Positions 6,425 through 12,285 of a stretch of DNA of 26,385 nt are shown here, one piece after another. The notes below the pieces were generated by a model that saw only the letters and a program-made list of their open reading frames with translations, did no database searches and was not told where the DNA came from. The stretch is from CADEDV01 sp964412375 (GTDB lineage: Bacteria; Bacteroidota; Bacteroidia; Chitinophagales; Chitinophagaceae). Position numbers and translations under genes: made by a program. Position 1 is the stretch's first letter. Every line of letters begins with the position of its first letter. The stretch spans positions 1 through 26,385 of the forward strand of contig CAYPOD010000039.1 in assembly GCA_964412375.1 (NCBI GenBank). The letters run 5' to 3'.

Positions 6425-6509
6425 TGTATTAACGAGCAACGTATATGGATTTATTGTGGGCATGTTGAAATGTAGCAGGCGACTTCGCCGCAATTAAATT
6501 CATTTCAAA

Positions 6510-6755
6510 ATGAAAAAATTTAACACTGAAAGCCTTGATGACCTTGAAAAAGGAATCAAGCACCTCCTACTGGAGGACCGTTGTTCGTTTTCGGAGGACG
6601 AGATTAATCTTTTAAATGACTGTATCCTTGCACTACAGACGTTCAAAGAAATCAATGAAAAGACGGGGAAACCCGACTTGGCCGTCATAGCCAAAGTAGT
6701 TGAAGCTTTGCTCAAAATTGTTAGTATAAGTGACCATGTAAAAGACCTCTTCTAA
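6510..6755 (+). CDS. 81-aa helical protein of the retron-like operon
   Basis: This small protein is acidic and predicted to be all alpha-helical (LDDLEKGIKHLLLEDRCSF, then EINLLNDCILALQTFKEIN and LAVIAKVVEALLKIV). It has no signal peptide or membrane segment and belongs to no family I recognise. It is the first gene after the structured region, 34 bp ahead of the HTH gene and on the same strand as the reverse transcriptase. It may be a partner of the HTH protein or part of the effector. This is inferred from gene order alone. Confidence 0.65.
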   Translation: MKKFNTESLDDLEKGIKHLLLEDRCSFSEDEINLLNDCILALQTFKEINEKTGKPDLAVIAKVVEALLKIVSISDHVKDLF

Positions 6756-6789
6756 CCGACATCCCCTATTTTTTCTCTTAAAGTTATTT

Positions 6790-7095
6790 ATGGACTTAGG
6801 AAATACTATAAAATTACTTCGCAGTCAAAAAGGTATTAAACAAAATCTTTTTGCTGAAAAGTGTGACATTACCCCCGCATATCTTTCTCAAATCGAAAAC
6901 AACTTGAAAGAGCCAAATATCTCAACATTAAAAGTAATTTCAGAGAATTTAGGCGTACCTCTTCCAGTTCTATTTTTTCTGTCTATTGACAATGATGATG
7001 TGAAGCCCGAAAAAAGAAAGGCTTTTCAAATTCTTGCTCCTTCAATTAAGTCAATGGTAAATGAGTTTTTCACTAATGCTTCTATACGTGAATGA
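6790..7095 (+). CDS. XRE-family HTH protein of the retron-like operon
   Basis: This 101-aa protein has an N-terminal Cro/C1-type helix-turn-helix (about residues 5-60: IKLLRSQKGIKQNLFAEKCD, then ITPAYLSQIENNLKEPNIS and LKVISENLGVP) and a short helical C-terminal tail. The gene overlaps the reverse transcriptase gene by 4 bp (ATGA, 7092-7095), which indicates translational coupling. Small HTH proteins paired with a retron reverse transcriptase are, as I recall, the hallmark of the class called type VI retrons. The protein could be the retron effector or its repressor. The family assignment of the HTH is firm; its role is inferred. Confidence 0.85.
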   Translation: MDLGNTIKLLRSQKGIKQNLFAEKCDITPAYLSQIENNLKEPNISTLKVISENLGVPLPVLFFLSIDNDDVKPEKRKAFQILAPSIKSMVNEFFTNASIRE

Positions 7096-7919
7096 TAAAC
7101 ACTATTAAAAATCTTTGCTTCATTTTAAAGGTTGAAGAATCCGAAATAAGGAGTATTATCTCTAACATTGACAAATCTTATTACGAAAAGATTGAGCCAA
7201 AATTTAATAAGGATGGTACTCCAAAACTCAATAAAAAGGGGGAGCAAAAGAAAAGAATCCTCCATCCAAGCATTAACAGATTAAAACAAATTCAAAAAAG
7301 AATACAAAGGAACATTCTTCTCACTTTAGAGCTTCCAGATTATGCTTACGGGGCAGTAAAAGGAAAGGATAATATAAAAAATGCAAAAAAACATCAAGGG
7401 AAGAAATATATTTTCACGACTGATTTAAAAGACTTCTTTCCTTCAATTAGGCATCCTCAAGTTTTCGAAATGTTTCGTTTGTATAATTTTTCACCGACAG
7501 TTTCGAGAATATTAACTCAATTGACTACATACAAGGGTAAACTTCCACAGGGCGCACCAACATCCCCCACAATGGCGAATCTTGTATTTGTAAAAACAGG
7601 AGCTAAGCTTCAGGAATTTGCAGCCTTGCATGAAATAACATTTACATCGTTTGTTGACGATTTGACATTTTCCGCACCCATAGATTTTAAAGAAAAAGTT
7701 GCTGATATTATTAGCGCAATTCAAACTGACGGATATAAAATCAGTCATAGTAAGACAAATTACAAAACTAAAAACCCAACAGTTACAGGCATAATTGTAA
7801 AGAATAACAATCTGGCATTAACAAATACCTTCAAAATCAAATTGAGTGAAGTTTCAGATAAGACCGAAGAGCAAAAAAAAGGGCTTACTCTTTATGCGGA
7901 TAGAGTTAAAAGTGCTTGA
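7092..7919 (+). CDS. Retron-type reverse transcriptase
   Basis: This 275-aa RNA-directed DNA polymerase shows the retron hallmarks. GAVKGKDNIKNAKKH contains the NAxxH motif (residues 97-101). Motif A is TDLKDFFPSI with metal ligand Asp111. LPQGAPTSPTMANL (151-164) is motif B. FVDDLTFS (187-194) is the catalytic motif C with Asp189 and Asp190. NPTVTGIIV carries the VTG triplet (231-233) linked to recognition of the cognate RNA. It would copy part of the adjacent non-coding RNA into branched multicopy single-stranded DNA. Only about 42 residues follow VTG, fewer than in E. coli Ec86-type enzymes, so the thumb is short. There is no maturase or endonuclease domain, and a group II intron or diversity-generating enzyme does not fit. 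Confidence 0.9.
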   Translation: MINTIKNLCFILKVEESEIRSIISNIDKSYYEKIEPKFNKDGTPKLNKKGEQKKRILHPSINRLKQIQKRIQRNILLTLELPDYAYGAVKGKDNIKNAKKHQGKKYIFTTDLKDFFPSIRHPQVFEMFRLYNFSPTVSRILTQLTTYKGKLPQGAPTSPTMANLVFVKTGAKLQEFAALHEITFTSFVDDLTFSAPIDFKEKVADIISAIQTDGYKISHSKTNYKTKNPTVTGIIVKNNNLALTNTFKIKLSEVSDKTEEQKKGLTLYADRVKSA

Positions 7920-7979
7920 TAATTTTCAAAATACTAAATGTCAACTTTTCATCAGCAGTATATCGAGTGCAGGGGATTG

Positions 7980-7995
7980 TACCATTCAAATGGTA
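7980..7995 (+). repeat. Short palindrome after the reverse transcriptase gene
   Basis: TACCAT at 7980-7985 pairs with ATGGTA at 7990-7995 around TCAA. No T tract follows. It may be a processing or protein-binding site, or an auxiliary stem ahead of the terminator at 8015. Confidence 0.4.
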
Positions 7996-8014
7996 TGAGT
8001 AAGGGAATTAGTGT

Positions 8015-8043
8015 GGTCAAAAGTGGCCTTTTTTGACCTTTTT
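8015..8043 (+). terminator. Intrinsic terminator of the retron-like operon
   Basis: GGTCAAAA at 8015-8022 pairs with TTTTGACC at 8031-8038 around an 8-nt loop. TTTTT follows at 8039-8043. It lies about 95 bp after the reverse transcriptase stop on the same strand. Confidence 0.65.
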
Positions 8044-8546
8044 AGGGAGATGCAAGAAAAAACACGCTTTCCATAAAATAAAGCCGTTTCAAGCCCCTTT
8101 TTTGAATTTATAGGGATTTGCCACTGTCCCCAAATCCTTGCCTACAATGCGTTTCAAGAGGCTACCAGATTTTTCAGGTTCAATTTTACACTCCCGAAAT
8201 TCATGTCTCAAATTTGAACTCGTGTATAGCATTTTACTACAAGGATTCAATCTATATGCGTGTCCCCCATCCCACCAAAGAATATCCACCCGGTCGAAGA
8301 TAAAGCCTGACAGCACCCCCGGCCTCAATCAGTGTACGAAATATCGTACATCACAAAATGTTTTGAAACCGCCCACACACCCTCTCACTATGTTCGAGTT
8401 CAGTAAGGCTGTATTACTACTGTTTTTCAGCTTCAAAAAGGTCTTTCCTTGCCTTTTAAAGGTCAAAAGGAACAATAGAAATAACTGCTTCCAGCCTGTA
8501 AATCAGCTTCAAATCGGCTAAAAACTGGTTTGATAATTCTATATTT
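8044..8546. other. Non-coding right end of the element
   Basis: About 500 bp between the retron terminator and the right attachment repeat contain no gene I can support. Frames of 127 aa (8138-8521, plus) and 79 aa (8089-8328, minus) are open but overlap each other and resemble nothing I know. A perfect palindrome, TGTACGA 8333-8339 with TCGTACA 8344-8350 around AATA, is present and could be a protein-binding site. In the circular form of the element this region would adjoin the 3' end of the recombinase gene. Confidence 0.5.
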
Positions 8547-8558
8547 GGGGGAGCGGAA
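8547..8558 (+). repeat. attR-like direct repeat
   Basis: GGGGGAGCGGAA is identical to 2080-2091 at the tRNA-Asn 3' end and marks the right boundary of the island. The chromosomal terminator follows at once, which is what would have stood directly downstream of tRNA-Asn before insertion. Confidence 0.85.
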
Positions 8559-8597
8559 AATCAAAGGGTTGCAGTTTTGCAGCCCTTTGATTTTTTA
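8557..8597. terminator. Bidirectional terminator, ancestral tRNA-Asn / Rieske gene
   Basis: An almost perfect 16-bp stem joins 8557-8572 to 8579-8594 with a 6-nt loop and one G-T pair. A runs and T runs on either side let it work on both strands. It now ends the hflX-Rieske transcript, overlapping the Rieske stop codon at 8595. Before insertion it would also have ended the tRNA-Asn transcript. Confidence 0.8.
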
Positions 8598-8954
8598 GCC
8601 AAACAAGTTCCAGAAACTTCCTTTTTCTTCCATACCTACATACACCCCATCTTCCCTCAGTTCCACCGGCCAGTTGGTCAGAAAATAGCCTTCGCCGCTC
8701 ACATTGCGGCCATTTTTCATGTCATATTTATAGCGGTGCAGCGGGCATACCACATTTCCCAGTGCATCAATATGGGCATCGGCCATGATGCCTCCGGCAT
8801 GAGGACATTTGTAGGCAAATGCAAAAGCCTGCTCCTTAAAACGACCAATGCAGATTTTTTTTCCTTTCACATCTGCTACAGCAATATTATTATCAGCAAA
8901 ATCCAATTCGTTGATATGATCGGCTATCTTGTGCCAGGTGAGGGGTTTGCTCAT
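8595..8954 (-). CDS. Rieske [2Fe-2S] ferredoxin-like protein
   Basis: This 119-aa single-domain protein has the Rieske cluster motifs CPHAG (Cys50, His52) and CPLHRY (Cys70, His73). These two cysteines and two histidines hold a [2Fe-2S] cluster. Surrounding residues (KGKKICIGRFKEQAFAFAYK, GYFLTNWPVELREDGVYV) fit small soluble Rieske proteins of the NirD/ferredoxin type. There is no membrane anchor or oxygenase domain, so it is probably a cytoplasmic electron carrier. Its partner is not evident. It follows hflX by 23 bp on the same strand and is probably cotranscribed, although no functional link is known to me. Confidence 0.88.
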   Translation of the reverse strand: MSKPLTWHKIADHINELDFADNNIAVADVKGKKICIGRFKEQAFAFAYKCPHAGGIMADAHIDALGNVVCPLHRYKYDMKNGRNVSGEGYFLTNWPVELREDGVYVGMEEKGSFWNLFG

Positions 8955-8977
8955 CGTTCATGGTTGATAGTTCTTTG

Positions 8978-10168
8978 CTAATAGAGAAACTCTGTTTTGT
9001 ACGGGTATCTCAGTTTATACATCAGCCGCACTTTTTCTAAAATGGTCTGGCGCAGCTTGTCAAGATTTCTTTTTTCAACTGCTGCCACAAAAACAGCATT
9101 GCCATTGGTTTCCCGCTGCCAGCGTTCATAGAGATCATCCAATATCTCCCGCTTTGTACTTTCCTCCAACCATTCATCAAACGTATTTTTTTCGTACAGG
9201 TCCATTTTGTTGAAAATGGTCAGCGTTGGCTTTTCATACACGTTCAGTTCCTGCAGTGTGGTGTTCACCACCGCCATTTGCTCTTCATAGGCAGGATGTG
9301 AAATGTCCACCACATGCAACAAAATATCGGCTTCCCTCACCTCATCAAGGGTGCTTTTGAAACTTTCCACCAAATGGTGCGGCAGTTTGCGGATGAATCC
9401 AACTGTATCGCTTAACAGAAAAGGCGTATTCTCAAATACTACTTTGCTGGTGGTGGTGTCGAGTGTGGCAAAGAGTTTATTTTCTGCAAATACCTCCCTC
9501 TTGCTCAGCAGGTTCATGATGGTGCTTTTGCCCACATTGGTATAGCCTACCAGCGCCACCCTGATGAACTCACCGCGGTCTTTTCGCTGTGTATACGCCT
9601 GTTTATCAATTTCCGACAATCGTTTTTTCAGCAAGGATATTTTATCCCGGACGATACGTCGGTCAGTTTCAATTTCTGTTTCACCCGGGCCTCTTGTGCC
9701 GATACCGCCACCCAGGCGTTCGAGGTGTTTCCACATGCCCCGCAACCTTGGTAATATATACTGGTATTGAGCCAGCTCCACCTGCGCCCTTGCCTGTGCT
9801 GTTTTGGCCCTACGGGCAAAAATGTCGAGAATGAGATCGGAGCGGTCAATGGTTTTTACATCAAGGGCTTTTTCAATGTTGTTGATCTGCGCCCCGCTCA
9901 GTTCATCATCAAAGATGACCACCCGGATATCCTTACCCTGTATATATTGCCTGATCTCTTCCAGTTTTCCCTTGCCGATAAATGTGCGGCTGTCGGGATG
10001 CGGCAGTTTTTGTACAAACCGTTTTACCGTCACTGCTCCGGCAGTCTCGGCCAGGAAAGCCAGTTCATCAAGGTACTCCTGCACCTGTTGCTCGGTTTGG
10101 TTTTTATGCACCAGCCCCACCAGCACCGCTCTTTCTTCCTGCTGAATTTTATTCTTTTTTTCAATCAT
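8978..10168 (-). CDS. hflX: Ribosome-associated GTPase HflX
   Basis: This 396-aa protein has the HflX N-terminal domain (about residues 1-190; HPDSRTFIGKGKLEEI, GGGIGTRGPGETEIETDRR with the glycine-rich linker) and a TRAFAC GTPase domain from about 200. The nucleotide motifs are G1 GYTNVGKST, G3 DTVGF and G4 NKMD. HflX binds the 50S subunit, splits stalled or heat-damaged ribosomes and acts in stress recovery. The length and all motifs are intact. The start at 10168 gives MIEKKNKIQQEERAVLVGLV, normal for the family. The gene is the first of a two-gene unit with the Rieske gene. Confidence 0.95.
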   Translation of the reverse strand: MIEKKNKIQQEERAVLVGLVHKNQTEQQVQEYLDELAFLAETAGAVTVKRFVQKLPHPDSRTFIGKGKLEEIRQYIQGKDIRVVIFDDELSGAQINNIEKALDVKTIDRSDLILDIFARRAKTAQARAQVELAQYQYILPRLRGMWKHLERLGGGIGTRGPGETEIETDRRIVRDKISLLKKRLSEIDKQAYTQRKDRGEFIRVALVGYTNVGKSTIMNLLSKREVFAENKLFATLDTTTSKVVFENTPFLLSDTVGFIRKLPHHLVESFKSTLDEVREADILLHVVDISHPAYEEQMAVVNTTLQELNVYEKPTLTIFNKMDLYEKNTFDEWLEESTKREILDDLYERWQRETNGNAVFVAAVEKRNLDKLRQTILEKVRLMYKLRYPYKTEFLY

Positions 10169-10200
10169 TGTTAAACCAGTATAACGAAGGTAAAATTAGT

Positions 10201-10219
10201 CATTCGCTGCCGGCGAATT
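10201..10219. repeat. Small REP-like palindrome, copy 1
   Basis: CATTCGCTGCCGGCGAATT is an imperfect palindrome in the intergenic gap upstream of hflX. A near copy (CATTCGCCTCCGGCGAAT) is at 11373-11390, upstream of tRNA-Met. It differs at two positions within the shared 18 bases. The two copies suggest a dispersed intergenic repeat family. Confidence 0.5.
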
Positions 10220-10234
10220 CCAGTTGTGAAAAAC

Positions 10235-10268
10235 AAAAAAGCGATTCTGAAATACAGAAACGCTTTTT
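10235..10268. terminator. Terminator of the outer-membrane protein gene
   Basis: AAAAAGCG paired with CGCTTTTT (outer stem, about 10236-10243 and 10261-10268) encloses TTCTG/CAGAA (10245-10249 and 10255-10259) with loop AAATA. On the minus strand the T run follows the stem, as needed to end the gene whose stop is at 10293. The symmetry allows function on both strands. Confidence 0.8.
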
Positions 10269-10292
10269 CATAATAATAAATTCGTTGCTTCT

Positions 10293-11021
10293 TTAAAGAC
10301 CGCTTAGCGTGATGCCAATACTAAATGGCCTGATCTCTGCAGCGGCGCCATCTGTAAAGAGTGTTGTCAACTGGTAACTGCCGAATAAACTCAAATGTCC
10401 GTATCCTACACGGCCCTGTGCCACCAGCCTTGTTTTATTAAAAAACCGTTTACTGGTTTCTTTCATGGTGTAGTCATTGATGACATTGTTATTTTTATCC
10501 TGGAACCTCACATTGCGGGTATGTGCATTGAGCAGGGTGCCGACTTTTACGCCAATGGCCAGTTTCAGCCCCTTACCCGTTTCCGGCTCAGCAGAATACC
10601 TGAATTCTATTGGCGCCTCCAGGTAAGTGGTTGCCAGCTTGGTTTTTTTGAAATGATTGGTATCTGCCTGGTTGGTAAATCGCAGTATCGTTGTATTATC
10701 CTTAATGCCTACATACATTTTCTTGAAAAGAATATGATCGGAAGAAATACCCGGACCAAAAGCCATGCTCAGGCGTGGATTGTTCTTAAACGGAAAATCG
10801 AACATAAAATATCCGTTGATGCTTTTTGATAACCCGCTGGTGTAAATGGTATCAGGTTTACCGGCCCAGCTAGTGTAGCCCAATTGCAACACAAAATGAT
10901 CATTAGCCCTGTTGCTCAGGTTGATCGGTTCTTTCTTTTTGGGGGGAACGGCGGGATCATCCTGCGCAATAACTGCCGATAAAGACAAAGCACAGGCAAC
11001 AAACAGTACGATCTTCTTCAT
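10293..11021 (-). CDS. Outer-membrane beta-barrel protein (PorT-like)
   Basis: This is a 242-aa secreted protein if it starts at 11021, where MKKIVLFVACALSLSAVIAQ gives a clear signal peptide cut after AQ. The frame is open 15 codons further upstream, but that extension would bury the signal. After a polar stretch (DDPAVPPKKKEPINLSN), alternating hydrophobic strands follow (FVLQLGYTSWAG, GYFMFDFPFKNNPRLSMAFG, LEAPIEFRYSA, LAIGVKVGTLL, FSIGITLSGL). The last strand ends in a hydrophobic residue, as in outer-membrane barrels. It resembles the PorT/outer membrane beta-barrel superfamily common in Bacteroidota. It is a single gene with its own terminator; the specific role is unknown. Confidence 0.75.
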   Translation of the reverse strand: MKKIVLFVACALSLSAVIAQDDPAVPPKKKEPINLSNRANDHFVLQLGYTSWAGKPDTIYTSGLSKSINGYFMFDFPFKNNPRLSMAFGPGISSDHILFKKMYVGIKDNTTILRFTNQADTNHFKKTKLATTYLEAPIEFRYSAEPETGKGLKLAIGVKVGTLLNAHTRNVRFQDKNNNVINDYTMKETSKRFFNKTRLVAQGRVGYGHLSLFGSYQLTTLFTDGAAAEIRPFSIGITLSGL

Positions 11022-11039
11022 ATTTATATCAGTAGTGGA

Positions 11040-11067
11040 CAAATGTATTTTCATCCCGGTTAACAAA
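11040..11067 (-). promoter_or_regulatory. Possible promoter of the outer-membrane protein gene
   Basis: On the minus strand, TACATTTG (complement of 11040-11047) matches TAnnTTTG, and TTTG (complement of 11064-11067) lies 16 bases upstream. The spacer is shorter than usual. The position, about 20 bases from the chosen start at 11021, also supports that start. Confidence 0.4.
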
Positions 11068-11094
11068 AGGTTAAAGCAGCTTCCTTAAAATAAG

Positions 11095-11175
11095 AAATGA
11101 GAAATAAGAAATCAGGAATGAGAAGGTGTCCGAAACCTTTCTCATTTATCATTTTACATTTCTTATTTCTCATTT
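11095..11175. repeat. AT-rich hairpin with an 18-bp perfect stem
   Basis: The 18 bases at 11095-11112 (AAATGAGAAATAAGAAAT) are the exact inverse complement of 11158-11175. An inner pair, AATGAGAAGGT (11117-11127) with ACCTTTCTCATT (11135-11146), extends the structure with one bulge. It lies 6 bp past the tRNA-Met 3' end and may end that transcript, or be a low-complexity intergenic repeat. Confidence 0.65.
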
Positions 11176-11181
11176 ATACCG

Positions 11182-11255
11182 TGGACCCTGTTGGGATCGA
11201 ACCAACGACCCTCTGATTATGAGTCAGATGCTCTAACCGTCTGAGCTAAGGGTCC
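11182..11255 (-). tRNA. tRNA-Met (anticodon CAT)
   Basis: Read on the minus strand, the gene starts GGACCCTTAGCTCAG, and the acceptor GGACCCT pairs with AGGGTCC at the 3' end. The anticodon loop is CTCATAA (anticodon CAT), the T arm is GTTGGTTCGATCCCAAC and the discriminator is A. The anticodon stem lacks the three G-C pairs of initiator tRNA, so this is an elongator type. A CAT anticodon can also belong to tRNA-Ile with lysidine; I cannot fully exclude that. CCA is not encoded. Confidence 0.93.
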
Positions 11256-11604
11256 TGACTGAAAACAGTCAAACATTATTATTACAATGAACTACATTGA
11301 ATCATTGATCCCTTCTGCCTGTACCAATACTCTCTACCTGTCTGGGTGCCGTCGCTTCGGCCGGCATCGGGACATTCGCCTCCGGCGAATCGTCCCGACT
11401 AAGGGTCCTGTCTTTACAGGCGGCTGCAAAAATAGAGAAAAGCGGTGTATTTGACAGACTTAATATTCGGATCCAGCCATTAAAATACTTTACTAAAAAA
11501 TTGAAATTAACGATTCTCAGACCTACCCTGCTCACTATTAAATTTATATGAATCCGTCATTCCGGATAGTTTATTTAGCTTTTGCAAATAAACTTGCACA
11601 ATGA
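11256..11604. other. Intergenic region with REP-like hairpin and tRNA-Met 5'-end copy
   Basis: No gene is supported in this 349-bp gap. It holds a GC-rich hairpin at 11368-11397 (GGGAC, ATTCGCC, loop TCC, GGCGAAT, GTCCC, with one bulge), which includes the second copy of the REP-like palindrome. It also holds a second copy of CTAAGGGTCCTG at 11399-11410; the first copy, at 11246-11257, includes the tRNA-Met 5' end. The last 60 bases probably contain the promoter of the sigma factor gene, but no clean TAnnTTTG is present. Confidence 0.55.
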
Positions 11605-12234
11605 ATGGCAATATGTGTCAAAGTGATTAATTTTATATTCGCTTGCCTGCTAAACGTGAGTGGCTACAAAACATACAGTAACCAGGAACTGCTTGCCCTT
11701 CTTGCCCGGGATGATAAAAAAGCGTTTACAGAATTGTATGACCGGTTCTGGAAGAAACTGTTTGTGATTGCCTTTAACCGCCTGAAAGAAAAAGAATCCG
11801 CCGAAGATTCCGTGCATGATGTGTTTGTCAGCCTGTGGGCGGGCAGGTCGCATATCCGTATTGAACAATTAGAAAATTACCTGGCTTCCGCTGTAAAATA
11901 CAGTGTGTTGTTAAAGATCAAAAAAAGAGAAAAAGAGAGAATTTTCCTGGAAGCTCCTGTTTCCCTGCCAGGCCAGGATGGATCCGGAATCGAAAGAAGT
12001 TTGCATTATAAAAACATCCTGGAGATCATAGAAACAGAAGTGGAACATCTCCCTGAAAAATGCCGTCTGATTTTCCGATACAGCCGCCAGGAGGGAATGC
12101 CTGTTAAACAAATCGCTAAAGAACTTCAAATTTCTCCCAAAACTGTAGAAAACCAGATCGGCAAAGCCCTTCGGCAAATCCGGCTGGCGGTAAGATCGGT
12201 TCTCAGCGGCCTTCTTCTTATTTTTTTGCTGTAA
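11605..12234 (+). CDS. ECF sigma factor, FecI type
   Basis: This 209-aa RNA polymerase sigma-70 family factor of the extracytoplasmic function group has region 2 at about residues 30-100 (DDKKAFTELYDRFWKKLFVI, ESAEDSVHDVFVSLWAGR) and region 4 at about 140-195 (LPEKCRLIFRYSRQEGMPVK, ELQISPKTVENQIGKALRQI). A hydrophobic tail (SVLSGLLLIFLL) ends the protein, as is common in Bacteroidota members. It would direct transcription of the downstream PUL when released by FecR. The start at 11605 gives a 17-residue hydrophobic extension unlike the family. GTG at 11656 (VSGYKTYSNQEL) may be the true start. FecR follows about 50 bp downstream. Confidence 0.92.
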   Translation: MAICVKVINFIFACLLNVSGYKTYSNQELLALLARDDKKAFTELYDRFWKKLFVIAFNRLKEKESAEDSVHDVFVSLWAGRSHIRIEQLENYLASAVKYSVLLKIKKREKERIFLEAPVSLPGQDGSGIERSLHYKNILEIIETEVEHLPEKCRLIFRYSRQEGMPVKQIAKELQISPKTVENQIGKALRQIRLAVRSVLSGLLLIFLL

Positions 12235-12285
12235 ATATTTTTTTCCGGAATAGGGGAAATGCTTGTTTTGATATACTTGACAGGT

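Larger units (their letters stand above)
2080..8558. mobile_element. Integrative element at tRNA-Asn carrying a retron-like cassette
   Basis: This segment of about 6.47 kb lies between two exact copies of a 12-bp sequence, one overlapping the 3' end of tRNA-Asn. It is visibly more AT-rich than both flanks and carries a large serine recombinase at one end, oriented towards the tRNA. Gene content: recombinase, 74-aa ORF, MerR-like regulator, three small ORFs, an 81-aa ORF, an XRE-type HTH protein and a reverse transcriptase. I see no relaxase, conjugation, replication or transposase gene, so movement between cells would need help from another element. The boundaries come from the repeat and from the change in composition. 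The excised circle is inferred. Confidence 0.85.

Noticed and set aside
7092..7919. Group II intron or diversity-generating retroelement reverse transcriptase
   Set aside because: There is no maturase or endonuclease domain and no intron RNA signature or template/variable repeat pair. The NAxxH and VTG motifs instead fit retrons.
8089..8328. 79-aa minus-strand open frame
   Set aside because: It has no recognisable domain and shares its DNA with the 127-aa frame. There is not enough support for either.
8138..8521. 127-aa open frame at the right end of the element
   Set aside because: Its composition and sequence resemble no protein I know, it overlaps another open frame on the opposite strand and a palindrome, and it has no clear start context.
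2080..8558. Insertion sequence, plasmid or conjugative element
   Set aside because: No transposase, terminal inverted repeats, replication or conjugation genes are present. The serine recombinase and tRNA-linked repeats explain the boundaries.
11302..11535. 77-aa minus-strand open frame upstream of the sigma factor gene
   Set aside because: It covers the REP-like hairpin and the tRNA 5'-end copy, and the protein is without recognisable features.
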